DNA of 11,429 nucleotides, from the NCBI GenBank assembly GCA_020721385.1, contig DYMW01000004.1, positions 1 through 11,429 on the forward strand, read 5' to 3'. A model generated the notes under the pieces. The model worked only from the letters and a program-made list of their open reading frames with translations. It was not told the DNA's origin and did not search any database. The stretch is from Sulfurovum sp. GTDB taxonomy: Bacteria; Campylobacterota; Campylobacteria; Campylobacterales; Sulfurovaceae. The first letter of the stretch is position 1; the number at the start of each line of letters is the position of its first letter. Shown here one piece after another: positions 1-7,307 of the stretch. The position numbers were made by a program, and so were the translations under genes.

Positions 1-33
1 CGTGTTTATAAAAAGTAGTGTTAATTTAATTTG

Positions 34-47
34 GAAGTGGAGACTTC
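34..47 (-). terminator. Weak hairpin at the 3' end of the sensor kinase gene
   Basis: A 5-bp stem (GAAGT/ACTTC) with a 4-nt loop overlaps the kinase stop codon. It is followed on the minus strand by A/T-rich sequence without a clean U run. It may help end the transcript, but the stem is short and this could be chance. The remaining bases 1-33 show no feature I can support. Confidence 0.2.
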
Positions 48-1287
48 ATCCAATCCTAAAAACATTCTGCTCATCACGATACGCATAGGAAATGTTTAAC
101 TTCAACAAGTTCATAATGTTCTGCACAATGTAGAGTCCCAATCCAAATCCGTGACCTTTTTCATTGGATGATAATCCATGAAAAGGTTTGGTATAAGCTT
201 CTAAACTTTGGGTGAACTGTTTGCCTTCATTGGAGATTTCTAGGCTGTTTTTATAAATTTTAATGTGTACTTTATGATTGGGTGAATATTTTAATGCATT
301 GTCTATTAGGTTTTTTAGTGCCAACGAGAAGAGTTCATAATCGGTCTTTAGGACAAACGGTTCAATCTGTATCACTTCAATTTGTTCTTCTATTTCGGCT
401 TCATCCATTATCATGAGGTCTAGGGCTTGGTCGACCATCTCTTGCATATTGTAAGAACCCCATTTTAATTTATAACTCGAAGAGAGCATTTGCTCTATTT
501 TGGAAAACTCTTCAATAAGCAGTTCTAGGCGTTCAAAAACAGCATCGTAACTGTCTCGTTGGGTCTCATTTTCTAAAAACTCGTTAAGCAGTCTCCCTTT
601 TCCAATGGGGGTTTTGAGTTCATGCATAATGGTGCGTAAAAAGAGTTGTCGTGAGTTGATAAGCGATTCCAACTTTCGCAATGCATCATCAAACGCATTG
701 GAGACTTGGGCTATCTCATCATTTTTATTACTTTTAACACTAATACTCAAATCACCCTTGGCTACTTTGGCAATGGATTCTTGCAGGGTTTTTAAAGGCT
801 TTAAACTCTTGGTTAACCAAAAATAGAGACCCAATAGAAACAACAATGAAACCAAATACCCAAAGAGTATCTCTAACGGAAATGAAGCTTTTTGTTGGTC
901 TTTTAAAAGTAATTTAAAATGGGGATGATGCAAGAAAAGATAGAACGTTCCTTTGTCAAATAGTATCTGCATATTGGCTCGAAAAACAGGACGTTCTAGT
1001 AACACCTTGGTATGGTCTATCACAGCTTGAACTTGGGAGACAGAAAGCAACTCAAAATTGCTCTCTTCTAAAAAGAGTTGGAAGTTTTCATCATTAAAGT
1101 TTAAAGGTGTTGGTTCTACTTTTGTTTCTCTAAAATGTTTTAAAGTAAACAGTGAAGTCTGCATGTAGCGTTTTTGAAGTTTTTGTATATCGTGTGATTT
1201 TTGAATGTAGTGATGTGACATAAAAAACCCCGTTAACAACACCAATGCCACCATAAAAATAATGCGTATTTTGTTGTATAACATCAT
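46..1287 (-). CDS. Sensor histidine kinase, ArsS-like, partner of the adjacent OmpR-family regulator
   Basis: Inner-membrane sensor kinase of 413 residues that should autophosphorylate on a histidine and pass the phosphate to the adjacent regulator. The layout is a TM helix at about 7-24, a periplasmic sensor region of about 110 residues, a second TM at about 137-158, and a HAMP linker at about 158-210. The H-box has H222 in MHELKTP. The N-box is LKNLIDNAL with N326 and N330, and the glycine-rich G2 box is GHGFGLGL at 378-385. The usual DxGxG G1 box is replaced by SNEGKQF around 352-358, a variation I associate with ArsS-type kinases of Campylobacterota. The start is an ATGATG doublet whose first ATG overlaps the regulator stop (ATGA), implying translational coupling. 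The ligand cannot be read from the sequence: ArsS of Helicobacter senses acid, but the neighbouring Spy-like gene suggests envelope or metal stress here. Confidence 0.92.
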   Translation of the reverse strand: MMLYNKIRIIFMVALVLLTGFFMSHHYIQKSHDIQKLQKRYMQTSLFTLKHFRETKVEPTPLNFNDENFQLFLEESNFELLSVSQVQAVIDHTKVLLERPVFRANMQILFDKGTFYLFLHHPHFKLLLKDQQKASFPLEILFGYLVSLLFLLGLYFWLTKSLKPLKTLQESIAKVAKGDLSISVKSNKNDEIAQVSNAFDDALRKLESLINSRQLFLRTIMHELKTPIGKGRLLNEFLENETQRDSYDAVFERLELLIEEFSKIEQMLSSSYKLKWGSYNMQEMVDQALDLMIMDEAEIEEQIEVIQIEPFVLKTDYELFSLALKNLIDNALKYSPNHKVHIKIYKNSLEISNEGKQFTQSLEAYTKPFHGLSSNEKGHGFGLGLYIVQNIMNLLKLNISYAYRDEQNVFRIG

Positions 1288-1937
1288 GATAAAAGTCGAT
1301 ACCCCACACCCCGAATGGTTTTAATATTCACCTCTGCACCCAATTTTTTACGTAATCGATTGATAATTACTGCCAAAGAGCCATCGCTTCCATACTCAAA
1401 CACTTCTGAATCGTAGAGTATCTGCTCTTTGGTAACGGTGGCGTTTCTGTTTTGTATCAGCAATTTTATCACCACAAATTCAGCAGGGGTCAAATTAATC
1501 ACCTCCCCGTTTAACAGTACCTCTTCTTTGGTTGCATTAAGCATCAGTGAAAATATGGGTTCGGTGATTTCATGTATTTTTTTATAACGCCGTAACAAAG
1601 AGATGATACGGGCATACATCTCTTGTGGGTCATAAGGTTTAGGAAGATAATCATCTGCTCCAAGTTGCAAGGCGGTAACTTTGTCGCTTAAATCAGAACG
1701 AGCCGAAGAGATAATAATGGGAATGTCGTATTTACGTACCACCTCTTTACACACTTCAAGCCCATCCATATTGGGAAGTGTCAGGTCTAAAATCAGTAAA
1801 TCATACTTCTCTACTCCTGCACTAAGCCCCAAATAGGGGTCTTGATAGTTGGTTACTTTAAGGTTGTATTGTGCTAAAAAATTGCTCAAAAGCGATGCAT
1901 ACTCTGCATCGTCTTCTATCATTAAAATATTTATCAT
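1284..1937 (-). CDS. OmpR/PhoB-family response regulator
   Basis: DNA-binding response regulator of 217 residues. The N-terminal receiver domain (about 2-115) has the acidic pair D9/D10, phosphoacceptor D51 in LILDLTLP, S78 in IISSA at the switch position, and K100 in LPKPY. The C-terminal winged helix (about 125-216) has NLTPAEFVVIKLL, the recognition-helix region SLAVIINRLRKKL, and the closing wing TIRGVGYRLLS. It is full length for the family. It is followed by the cognate kinase with a 4-base overlap and preceded, 29 bp away, by the Spy-like gene, so the three probably form one unit. Likely targets are its own operon and the Spy-like gene, through the 11-bp-phased boxes at 2453-2480. No strong Shine-Dalgarno precedes the ATG; the space is filled by a palindrome at 1938-1952. 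Confidence 0.94.
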   Translation of the reverse strand: MINILMIEDDAEYASLLSNFLAQYNLKVTNYQDPYLGLSAGVEKYDLLILDLTLPNMDGLEVCKEVVRKYDIPIIISSARSDLSDKVTALQLGADDYLPKPYDPQEMYARIISLLRRYKKIHEITEPIFSLMLNATKEEVLLNGEVINLTPAEFVVIKLLIQNRNATVTKEQILYDSEVFEYGSDGSLAVIINRLRKKLGAEVNIKTIRGVGYRLLS

Positions 1938-1952
1938 AAGGTATTATACCTT
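1938..1952 (-). promoter_or_regulatory. Perfect palindrome with a TATAAT box next to the response regulator start
   Basis: AAGGTAT-T-ATACCTT reads as a 7-bp inverted repeat around one base, directly abutting the regulator ATG. On the minus strand it contains TATAAT (1948 to 1943). A promoter using this -10 would start transcription at about the A of the ATG, giving a leaderless mRNA. It could instead be a small operator or an RNA hairpin limiting translation of the regulator. Function is inference; the palindrome itself is exact. Confidence 0.35.
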
Positions 1953-1966
1953 AGTAATATATCGAT

Positions 1967-2404
1967 TTATTTCTTTTGGGCTTGTAATAACTCAACAAAT
2001 TTTATTTTTTGTTCTGGTGTTAAAATGCTCATTAATTTTTCAATTCTATCAGCACGCATGTTTGCCATATTGGTTGCACGTTCAGTTGCTTGGGCTATCA
2101 TAGCATTTCTATCCACACCATTTACGGTTACAAATTGGCTCATACCTCTTGAAGCACCTTTCATCGTGGCACGTTTTGCTTTCATGGTTTCACGCATTGC
2201 TTGACGGTCAGCTTTTAAAGTAGCTTTTTGCTCATCGGTCAAATTAAGCTCTTGCATGATTTTTCGCATATTATCCTGTTTACCTTTATGCATTCCTCTT
2301 TCTGATTTACAATGCTCACCCATCATAAATGGTTCTGCACTAAGTGTTGTTGCACCCATAATTCCTGCGATACTTACGATGGTTAATGTTTTTAAAATGG
2401 TCAT
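1967..2404 (-). CDS. Spy/CpxP-like periplasmic protein with LTxxQ motifs
   Basis: Small secreted protein of 145 residues. An N-terminal signal peptide (about 1-23, hydrophobic core LTIVSIAGIMGATTL, likely cleavage after LSA) is followed by a basic, methionine-rich helical region. Two LTxxQ motifs, LTDEQ at 55-59 and LTPEQ at 128-132, each start a predicted amphipathic helix, as in the Spy/CpxP family of periplasmic chaperones and stress sensors. The many Met residues plus His/Cys after the signal (MMGEHCKSERGMHKG) could bind metal, but that is inference. A good ribosome binding site (AAAGGA, 7 nt before ATG) fixes the start. It is the first gene of a unit with the regulator and kinase. CpxP-type proteins often damp their kinase, so feedback on the adjacent sensor is plausible. 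Confidence 0.82.
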   Translation of the reverse strand: MTILKTLTIVSIAGIMGATTLSAEPFMMGEHCKSERGMHKGKQDNMRKIMQELNLTDEQKATLKADRQAMRETMKAKRATMKGASRGMSQFVTVNGVDRNAMIAQATERATNMANMRADRIEKLMSILTPEQKIKFVELLQAQKK

Positions 2405-2435
2405 TTTTTATCCTTTAGATTGTTTTGATAACCGT

Positions 2436-2441
2436 ATTATG
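2436..2441 (-). promoter_or_regulatory. Possible -10 box for the Spy-like gene
   Basis: CATAAT on the minus strand, about 32 nt upstream of the start codon. Its -35 region would fall at about 2459-2464, right next to the first TTARTG box, the usual geometry for activation by an OmpR-family regulator. No convincing -35 hexamer is seen, which fits an activator-dependent promoter or the weak -35 typical of Campylobacterota. Confidence 0.35.
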
Positions 2442-2450
2442 CACCATGAA

Positions 2451-2490
2451 TATTAATGAAGCTTTAGTGGTTTATTAATGAAGATTAACC
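2451..2490. promoter_or_regulatory. Phased repeat boxes, candidate operator of the OmpR-family regulator
   Basis: The 11-mer TATTAATGAAG occurs exactly twice (2451-2461 and 2473-2483), 22 bp apart. The 11 bp between them carry a variant, so TTAATG, TTAGTG, TTAATG begin at 2453, 2464 and 2475, an exact 11-bp period. A looser TTAACC follows at 2485. OmpR/PhoB-family proteins bind as head-to-tail dimers to direct repeats on one DNA face with about this spacing. The array lies 49-76 bp upstream of the Spy-like start and in the divergent region shared with the MBL gene, so it could control either side. Confidence 0.5.
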
Positions 2491-2588
2491 AATTTTATTT
2501 TAACCATAAAAAATAAAATACAATAATAAATTCCATACTAAGCACAAATCTATAGGATAAGAAGTACAATAAAAATAAAGGAAAAATT

Positions 2589-3989
2589 ATGGCAACAGTA
2601 ACCTCTTATGGAGCAGCAGAAGTGGTAACAGGCTCCTGTCATTTACTTGCAATTGAACATGGTCCTCGAATTTTAATTGATTGTGGAATGTTTCAAGGAG
2701 CTGAAGAAGATTCTAATTATAAAGCATTTGGTTTTGATGTCTCTGATATAAATTATTTATTGATTACCCATGCCCATCTTGACCATGTTGGTCGTATTCC
2801 AAAATTGGTCAAAGAGGGGTTTCGTGGCGTTATTTATGCTACTGAAGCCACACAAGATTTGGCAGAGATTATTTTACTAGACAGTGCTAAAATTATGAAA
2901 GAAGATTTTGAAACCAATTTTAGAAAAGCACAACGACGTGGAAAAGAAAAAGAGGTAAAAGCACCTTTATATAATGAAGAAGATGTAGAAGCAACCTTTA
3001 AACTCTCATGGCATTACCCTCAATATGATGAAACATTTGAACTGCAAGAAGGTATCAAAGTAACCTACCGTGATGCAGGGCATATTTTGGGTGCCTCTTT
3101 TATTGAAATTGGCTACACTGAAAATACGCTAGAGCGAACCATCGTTTTTTCAGGTGATATAGGCAATGACAACAACATGGTTATGACCAATCTTGAAAAA
3201 TGTACCCATGCCAATTATCTTTATGTTGAATCAACTTATGGCGACCGTAATCATCGAGATATAGAAGCAAGTATTGTTGAATTTAAACGGGTGATTATTG
3301 ATACCATGCACAATTGGGGAAATGTCCTTATTCCCTCTTTTGCCGTAGAACGTACACAAGAGATTCTCTGTATTCTAAAAGAGATGCATGATAGAAAAGA
3401 ACTGCCTCATTGTAAAATATTTTTAGACAGCCCTATGGCTACCCGTGCGACACAGGTTTATAACAATTACAGTGATTTACTCAGTCAACAATGCCAAGAT
3501 TATAAAAAACGAGATGGCACAATTTTTGATTTTGAATATCTGGCTTATACGCCAGATGTTGAAAGCTCAAGAGCCATCAATGACGTGGACAGCCGTGCCA
3601 TTATCATAGCAGGAAGTGGTATGTGTACAGGTGGAAGAATCATTCATCATTTTAAAAATCGTCTTTGGAATCCTAAAAATGCAGTTATTTTTGTAGGCTA
3701 TCAATCGGTTGGTACACTTGGACGACACATTGTCGATGGGGCAAGATGGGTAAAAATTTTTAATGAAGATATACTCATTAAAGCCAGTATTCATACTATA
3801 AATGGTTTTTCTGCCCATGCGGATCAAAATGCTCTAATTAAATGGATATCACAAATAAACGACCTTTATAATGTTTATCTGATTCATGGAGAGAGAGACA
3901 AACAAGTGATTCTTCGTAGTGTCATAGAAAATGTTTTAGATAAAAAGACACATATTGTAGAACCTGAAGAGGTTATTTATCTTGGATAA
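2589..3989 (+). CDS. MBL-fold/beta-CASP metallohydrolase (RNase or CPSF73-like)
   Basis: Predicted cytoplasmic zinc-dependent RNA/nucleic-acid hydrolase of 466 residues. Metal-binding motifs are HAHLDH at 61-66, H165 in DAGHILGAS and D190 in FSGDIG. The inserted beta-CASP domain shows motif A at E214 (VESTYGD), motif B in the GSGMCTGGRIIHH segment (H353/H354) and motif C at H410 in GFSAHADQ. A late His in LIHGE (433) is also typical. No signal peptide is present. Length and motif order match the bacterial YSH1-type beta-CASP proteins, related to CPSF73 and archaeal/bacterial RNases. The start is supported by the AAAGGAAA ribosome binding site and by a conserved-looking N-terminus running straight into the first strand. 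It leads an apparent operon with the P-type ATPase; a link between RNA processing and ion transport is not evident. Endo- versus exonuclease activity cannot be told from sequence. Confidence 0.9.
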   Translation: MATVTSYGAAEVVTGSCHLLAIEHGPRILIDCGMFQGAEEDSNYKAFGFDVSDINYLLITHAHLDHVGRIPKLVKEGFRGVIYATEATQDLAEIILLDSAKIMKEDFETNFRKAQRRGKEKEVKAPLYNEEDVEATFKLSWHYPQYDETFELQEGIKVTYRDAGHILGASFIEIGYTENTLERTIVFSGDIGNDNNMVMTNLEKCTHANYLYVESTYGDRNHRDIEASIVEFKRVIIDTMHNWGNVLIPSFAVERTQEILCILKEMHDRKELPHCKIFLDSPMATRATQVYNNYSDLLSQQCQDYKKRDGTIFDFEYLAYTPDVESSRAINDVDSRAIIIAGSGMCTGGRIIHHFKNRLWNPKNAVIFVGYQSVGTLGRHIVDGARWVKIFNEDILIKASIHTINGFSAHADQNALIKWISQINDLYNVYLIHGERDKQVILRSVIENVLDKKTHIVEPEEVIYLG

Positions 3990-4001
3990 GTAGCCAAAAG
4001 C

Positions 4002-6704
4002 ATGATGCACCATCTAATCGACAAAACATGGCACAGTTTAGAGTGTGATGAAATTATTGAACTTTTTGAGAGTGATACTGTTGATGGTTTGTCATCTATC
4101 AGCATTCAAGAGCGTGAAGCATTTTTTGGTAAAAATATCTTAAAAGAGGCAAAACAAGAGAGTAAGCTCAAGAAGTTTTTTATGCAATTTCACAATCCGT
4201 TAATCTATATACTTTTAGGTGCATCGATTATTACAGCTTGGTTGGGTGAGTGGGTAGACAGTGGAGTTATTTTTGCTGTGGTGATTATTAATGTCATTGT
4301 AGGATACATCCAAGAGGTTAAAGCACAAGAAGCCATAGCTTCACTTAAACAGATGATGATTACCGAAGCTGTGGTGATACGTGATGGAAAAAAGACACGT
4401 ATCTCTTCACTCGATTTGGTTCCTGGAGAGATGGTTTTACTTGAATCGGGTTCAAAAGTACCTGCTGATTTACGATTGATTGAGAGTCAAAATTTACAAG
4501 TTGATGAGTCAATATTAACGGGAGAATCACTGAGCGTTTTAAAAGATACAGCCACCTATGAAAAAGCATTGATATTGGGTGATAGAAAAAACATGGTCTA
4601 CTCGGGTACTTTTGTCAATTATGGAAGAGCAAAAGGTATTGTTGTGGCAACAGGCAGACAGACAGAACTTGGTAAAATTTCCCATTTACTTGATGAGACC
4701 ATGGATATGCAAACGCCTCTTAGTAAAAAAATTGCTTCATTTAGCCAAATCTTACTCTATTTGATATTGGGGCTTTCAGCTTTTACTTTTTTTGTTGGTG
4801 TATTAAGAGAAAACAGTGTTGTGGATACCTTTATGGTTTCAGTGGCATTGGCTGTAGGAGCCATTCCCGAGGGTTTACCTGCTGCGATAACGATTACTTT
4901 GGCTATTGGAGTTAGTCGTATGGCTTCCCAAAATGCCCTTATTCGAAAACTTCCAGCTGTTGAGACATTGGGCAGTGTTACCACCATTTGTTCGGATAAA
5001 ACAGGTACTTTAACACAAAATAAGATGTCGGTTACCAACATCTTTTGTTCCAATCGTTCCTACGTTGTAACAGGCAATGGATATGAGCCAAAGGGTAATT
5101 TTTTACTCAATGAAAAAGTAATAGAGAATGTCGATGATAATCTGCTAGAAGTTTTAAAAGCAGGATATTTATGTAATGAATCCCATTTGGTTCAAAACAA
5201 CAATAAAGAGTACAGCATCAATGGTGACCCTACAGAGGGGGCATTGATTGTGTGTGCTCTTAAAAGTGGGTGTGATGAAGAAGAATTAAACAGAACTTAT
5301 CCAAGAATTGACATTTTACCCTTTGAGTCCGACAGACAATATATGGCAACCCTTCATAGAGAGATAAAAACCGATAAAAAGATACTCTATATTAAAGGTT
5401 CGATTGAAAAAACATTGGCTATCTGTAATTTTGAATGGATTGAAAGTGAGATAAAACCCATTGATAAAGCGACAATTTTACAACAAGTAGAAGCGTATGC
5501 TTCAAATGGATTACGCGTCTTGGGCATTGCAAAAAAAATTGTTACTCAAGATAAGATTGAAGAGGGATTATTTAAAGATGGGTTTATATTTCTAGGGATT
5601 CAAGCAATGATGGATCCTCCTAGACCTGAAGCGATAGAGGCTGTCAATGAGTCGATGGGAGCTGGAATTAATATCATTATGATTACAGGAGACCATGCAC
5701 TTACGGCATTTTCGATTGCTAAGATGATGAACATTGTTGGTAGTGATGCCTCTTTTGAAGCATCAGTTTTAACGGGAAAAGAGCTTTCAGAGTTATCAGA
5801 ACATGAATTAAAAGATAAAGTCTCTACTGTTAAAGTCTTTGCACGGGTGGAACCTGAACAAAAGTTACGTATTGTCAATGCTCTTCAAGCAAGGGGTGAG
5901 ATTGTAGCCATGACGGGTGATGGGGTTAACGATGCTCCAGCACTGAAACAGGCTGACATAGGTATAGCCATGGGCAGAGGTGGTACCGAAGTTGCCAAGG
6001 AGGCTTCTGATATTATTTTGAGTGATGATAACTTTAAAACCATTACCGATGCTGTAAGAGAAGGTAGAACGGTATTTGATAACTTAATCAAATACATGGT
6101 TTGGGAACTTCCTACGAGTTTGGGTGAAGGGTTTGTGGTATTGGCAGTGATTGTTTTGGGCTTAACTTTGCCCATTTTACCTATACAAATTTTATGGATA
6201 AATATGTCCACAGCTGTCTTCTTAGGGCTAATGTTGGTCTTTGAAACGGGAGAAGCAAACATTATGAAAAGAAAACCCAGAGACCCTAAAAAATCAATAT
6301 TTAGTACTCCAATGCTGGTTCAGATGATGTTGGTGGGTTTCTATATGTTGATTGTAACCTACTTCCTATTTAACTATCTCCTCTCTCATGGGCATAGTGT
6401 TGAGTATGCACGAACGGCCATTGTGAATATTTTTGTTTTTATTGAACTCTTTTATCTCTTTTCCTGTAAAGAGCTGGAGCGTTCTATTTTTAAAATAAAT
6501 CTTATGAACAACAAATTGATATTTTTAGGTGTATTCTTAACCGTTTTATTGCAAATACTTTTTACCCATACAGCATTTATGCATCATCTCTTTAAAAGTG
6601 AAGGATTAGATATGTTGACGTGGGTGCAGGTAATTGTTGTCTCTGCTGGGGTCATGGTGGTGGTTGAGGTACAGAGATATTTTATAAAAGAGAAGAGCAG
6701 ATGA
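4002..6704 (+). CDS. P-type cation-transporting ATPase, P2A (calcium-pump-like)
   Basis: Inner-membrane ion pump of 900 residues, full length for the P2 class. It has an N-terminal cation-ATPase domain (about 7-75) and ten predicted TM helices: M1 62-80, M2 86-103, M3 248-267, M4 274-300, six more from 700 to 890. Dephosphorylation loop TGES is at 173-176, the phosphorylated aspartate is D332 in DKTGTLT, and the hinge is TGDGVNDAP at 638-646. M4 carries PEGLP (289-293) and M5 carries E709 in LGEG, both ion-binding positions in calcium pumps. In M6, WINMSTAV keeps N734 and T737, but the following Asp of SERCA (D800) is A738. The transported ion may thus be Ca2+ with altered stoichiometry, or another cation. 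It follows the MBL gene by 12 bp with only a weak Shine-Dalgarno, suggesting coupled translation, and overlaps the next gene by ATGA. Confidence 0.92.
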   Translation: MMHHLIDKTWHSLECDEIIELFESDTVDGLSSISIQEREAFFGKNILKEAKQESKLKKFFMQFHNPLIYILLGASIITAWLGEWVDSGVIFAVVIINVIVGYIQEVKAQEAIASLKQMMITEAVVIRDGKKTRISSLDLVPGEMVLLESGSKVPADLRLIESQNLQVDESILTGESLSVLKDTATYEKALILGDRKNMVYSGTFVNYGRAKGIVVATGRQTELGKISHLLDETMDMQTPLSKKIASFSQILLYLILGLSAFTFFVGVLRENSVVDTFMVSVALAVGAIPEGLPAAITITLAIGVSRMASQNALIRKLPAVETLGSVTTICSDKTGTLTQNKMSVTNIFCSNRSYVVTGNGYEPKGNFLLNEKVIENVDDNLLEVLKAGYLCNESHLVQNNNKEYSINGDPTEGALIVCALKSGCDEEELNRTYPRIDILPFESDRQYMATLHREIKTDKKILYIKGSIEKTLAICNFEWIESEIKPIDKATILQQVEAYASNGLRVLGIAKKIVTQDKIEEGLFKDGFIFLGIQAMMDPPRPEAIEAVNESMGAGINIIMITGDHALTAFSIAKMMNIVGSDASFEASVLTGKELSELSEHELKDKVSTVKVFARVEPEQKLRIVNALQARGEIVAMTGDGVNDAPALKQADIGIAMGRGGTEVAKEASDIILSDDNFKTITDAVREGRTVFDNLIKYMVWELPTSLGEGFVVLAVIVLGLTLPILPIQILWINMSTAVFLGLMLVFETGEANIMKRKPRDPKKSIFSTPMLVQMMLVGFYMLIVTYFLFNYLLSHGHSVEYARTAIVNIFVFIELFYLFSCKELERSIFKINLMNNKLIFLGVFLTVLLQILFTHTAFMHHLFKSEGLDMLTWVQVIVVSAGVMVVVEVQRYFIKEKSR

Positions 6705-7258
6705 AAAAAAACAGAGAAAACTACAATCAATTAAGTAAAGAGCTAGAATCAGCCTTAAAAGAGCATCTATTTGACCAAGAGGATGCTATTGAAACCATTG
6801 TCAAAACATTGATTCAATCTTATATGTTAGAGAGTAAAAGTAAAGTTCAAGCACTCTTTACATTTATTGGAACAGCCAATAGTGGCAAACATTATGCTTG
6901 TGAACTCTTAGCAAAGCTCTATCCTAAAATAACGCAACTTAAAACATTCTATATGGAACAGTACAGTGGCGAGATAAGTGATGAGCAATCTTTTCAAAAA
7001 GAGGTGATAGCGTTTGTTCAAAACAATCCCAATGCGGTTTTGGTCTTTGAAGACATTGAAAAAGCAGATTTACAGATACAACTGGCTTTGTATACACTTT
7101 TTACCGATTATGAAAAAAATGAAGTTGATTTTTCTAAAATTATTGTGATTATAACCACAACATCATTGTCTTCTTTATTGCAACGAAAAGATGTTCAAAA
7201 ACTGCTCAAAACAGACCCATTACAAGCCCATACTTTTTTTATTTCATTATTAACCTGA
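6701..7258 (+). CDS. ClpA/ClpB D2-like AAA+ protein, apparently cut short by a stop in an inverted repeat
   Basis: 185 codons resembling the second AAA+ module of ClpA/ClpB. A DQEDAIETI segment (25-33) matches the GQDEAV element. The Walker A position is GTANSGKH (57-64), with His where Thr/Ser is expected. The Walker B segment is VLVFEDIEKAD (113-123), with the usual DE order inverted to ED but EKA retained. VDFSKIIVIITTTS (142-155) matches the strand before sensor 1. These changes suggest weak or lost ATP hydrolysis. No arginine finger or C-terminal small domain is present. The frame ends at TGA 7256-7258 within the left arm of a 25-bp inverted repeat, and the same frame stays open afterwards to 7516. 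It starts with ATG overlapping the ATPase stop (ATGA), so it belongs to that operon. It is either a truncated but expressed protein or the 5' part of a pseudogene. Confidence 0.7.
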   Translation: MKKNRENYNQLSKELESALKEHLFDQEDAIETIVKTLIQSYMLESKSKVQALFTFIGTANSGKHYACELLAKLYPKITQLKTFYMEQYSGEISDEQSFQKEVIAFVQNNPNAVLVFEDIEKADLQIQLALYTLFTDYEKNEVDFSKIIVIITTTSLSSLLQRKDVQKLLKTDPLQAHTFFISLLT

Positions 7259-7307
7259 GTTCGACAACTAAAGATGCCTGTATTTAGTTGTCGAACTCAG
7301 GTTAATA
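7248..7307. repeat. Perfect 25-bp inverted repeat with 10-nt loop, inside a gene
   Basis: Arms 7248-7272 and 7283-7307 are exact reverse complements; the core reads CCTGAGTTCGACAACT on the left and AGTTGTCGAACTCAGG on the right. The loop 7273-7282 is GATGCCTGTA. TTAA occurs at both ends (7250-7253, 7302-7305). The arm word CTCAGGTT recurs just outside the right arm (7309-7316). There is no U run after either side, so it does not look like an intrinsic terminator. The left arm supplies the in-frame TGA ending the AAA+ frame. Candidates are a tiny MITE-like insertion, a template-switch product at a deletion junction, or an RNA structure. Confidence 0.95.

Larger units (their letters stand above)
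2405..2588. promoter_or_regulatory. Divergent AT-rich intergenic region
   Basis: A 184-bp stretch between the minus-strand Spy-like gene and the plus-strand MBL gene. Besides the boxes described separately, it is strongly A/T rich with several TATAAT-like words on the plus strand (for example TACAAT at 2519-2524 and 2565-2570), any of which could serve the MBL/ATPase operon. The MBL gene has a ribosome binding site AAAGGAAA at about 2577-2584 just before its ATG. The exact start sites cannot be read by eye. Confidence 0.5.

Noticed and set aside
1..33. Neighbouring gene at the left edge
   Set aside because: Only 33 bases remain and no start, stop or coding pattern can be judged.
6209..6262. 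Sodium/potassium or proton pump assignment for the P-type ATPase
   Set aside because: The M4 PEGLP and M5 Glu pattern and overall length fit the P2A group. The paired Asp residues of Na,K-ATPase M6 and the P3A proton-pump signatures are absent.
7256..7305. UGA followed by a hairpin, possible selenocysteine codon with a SECIS element
   Set aside because: The UGA is buried in the stem rather than placed before a compact SECIS, the stem is far too long and perfect, and ClpB-like proteins are not known selenoproteins. It would need selA/selB/selC in the genome and a Cys at this position in homologues.
7248..7307. Integron attC site
   Set aside because: The outer ends do not fit RYYYAAC and GTTRRRY, and the arms are perfectly paired without the extrahelical bases that attC sites carry. 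No integrase or cassette array is seen.
7248..7307. Intrinsic transcription terminator
   Set aside because: Neither strand has a T run after the stem, and the structure lies within a continuous reading frame.
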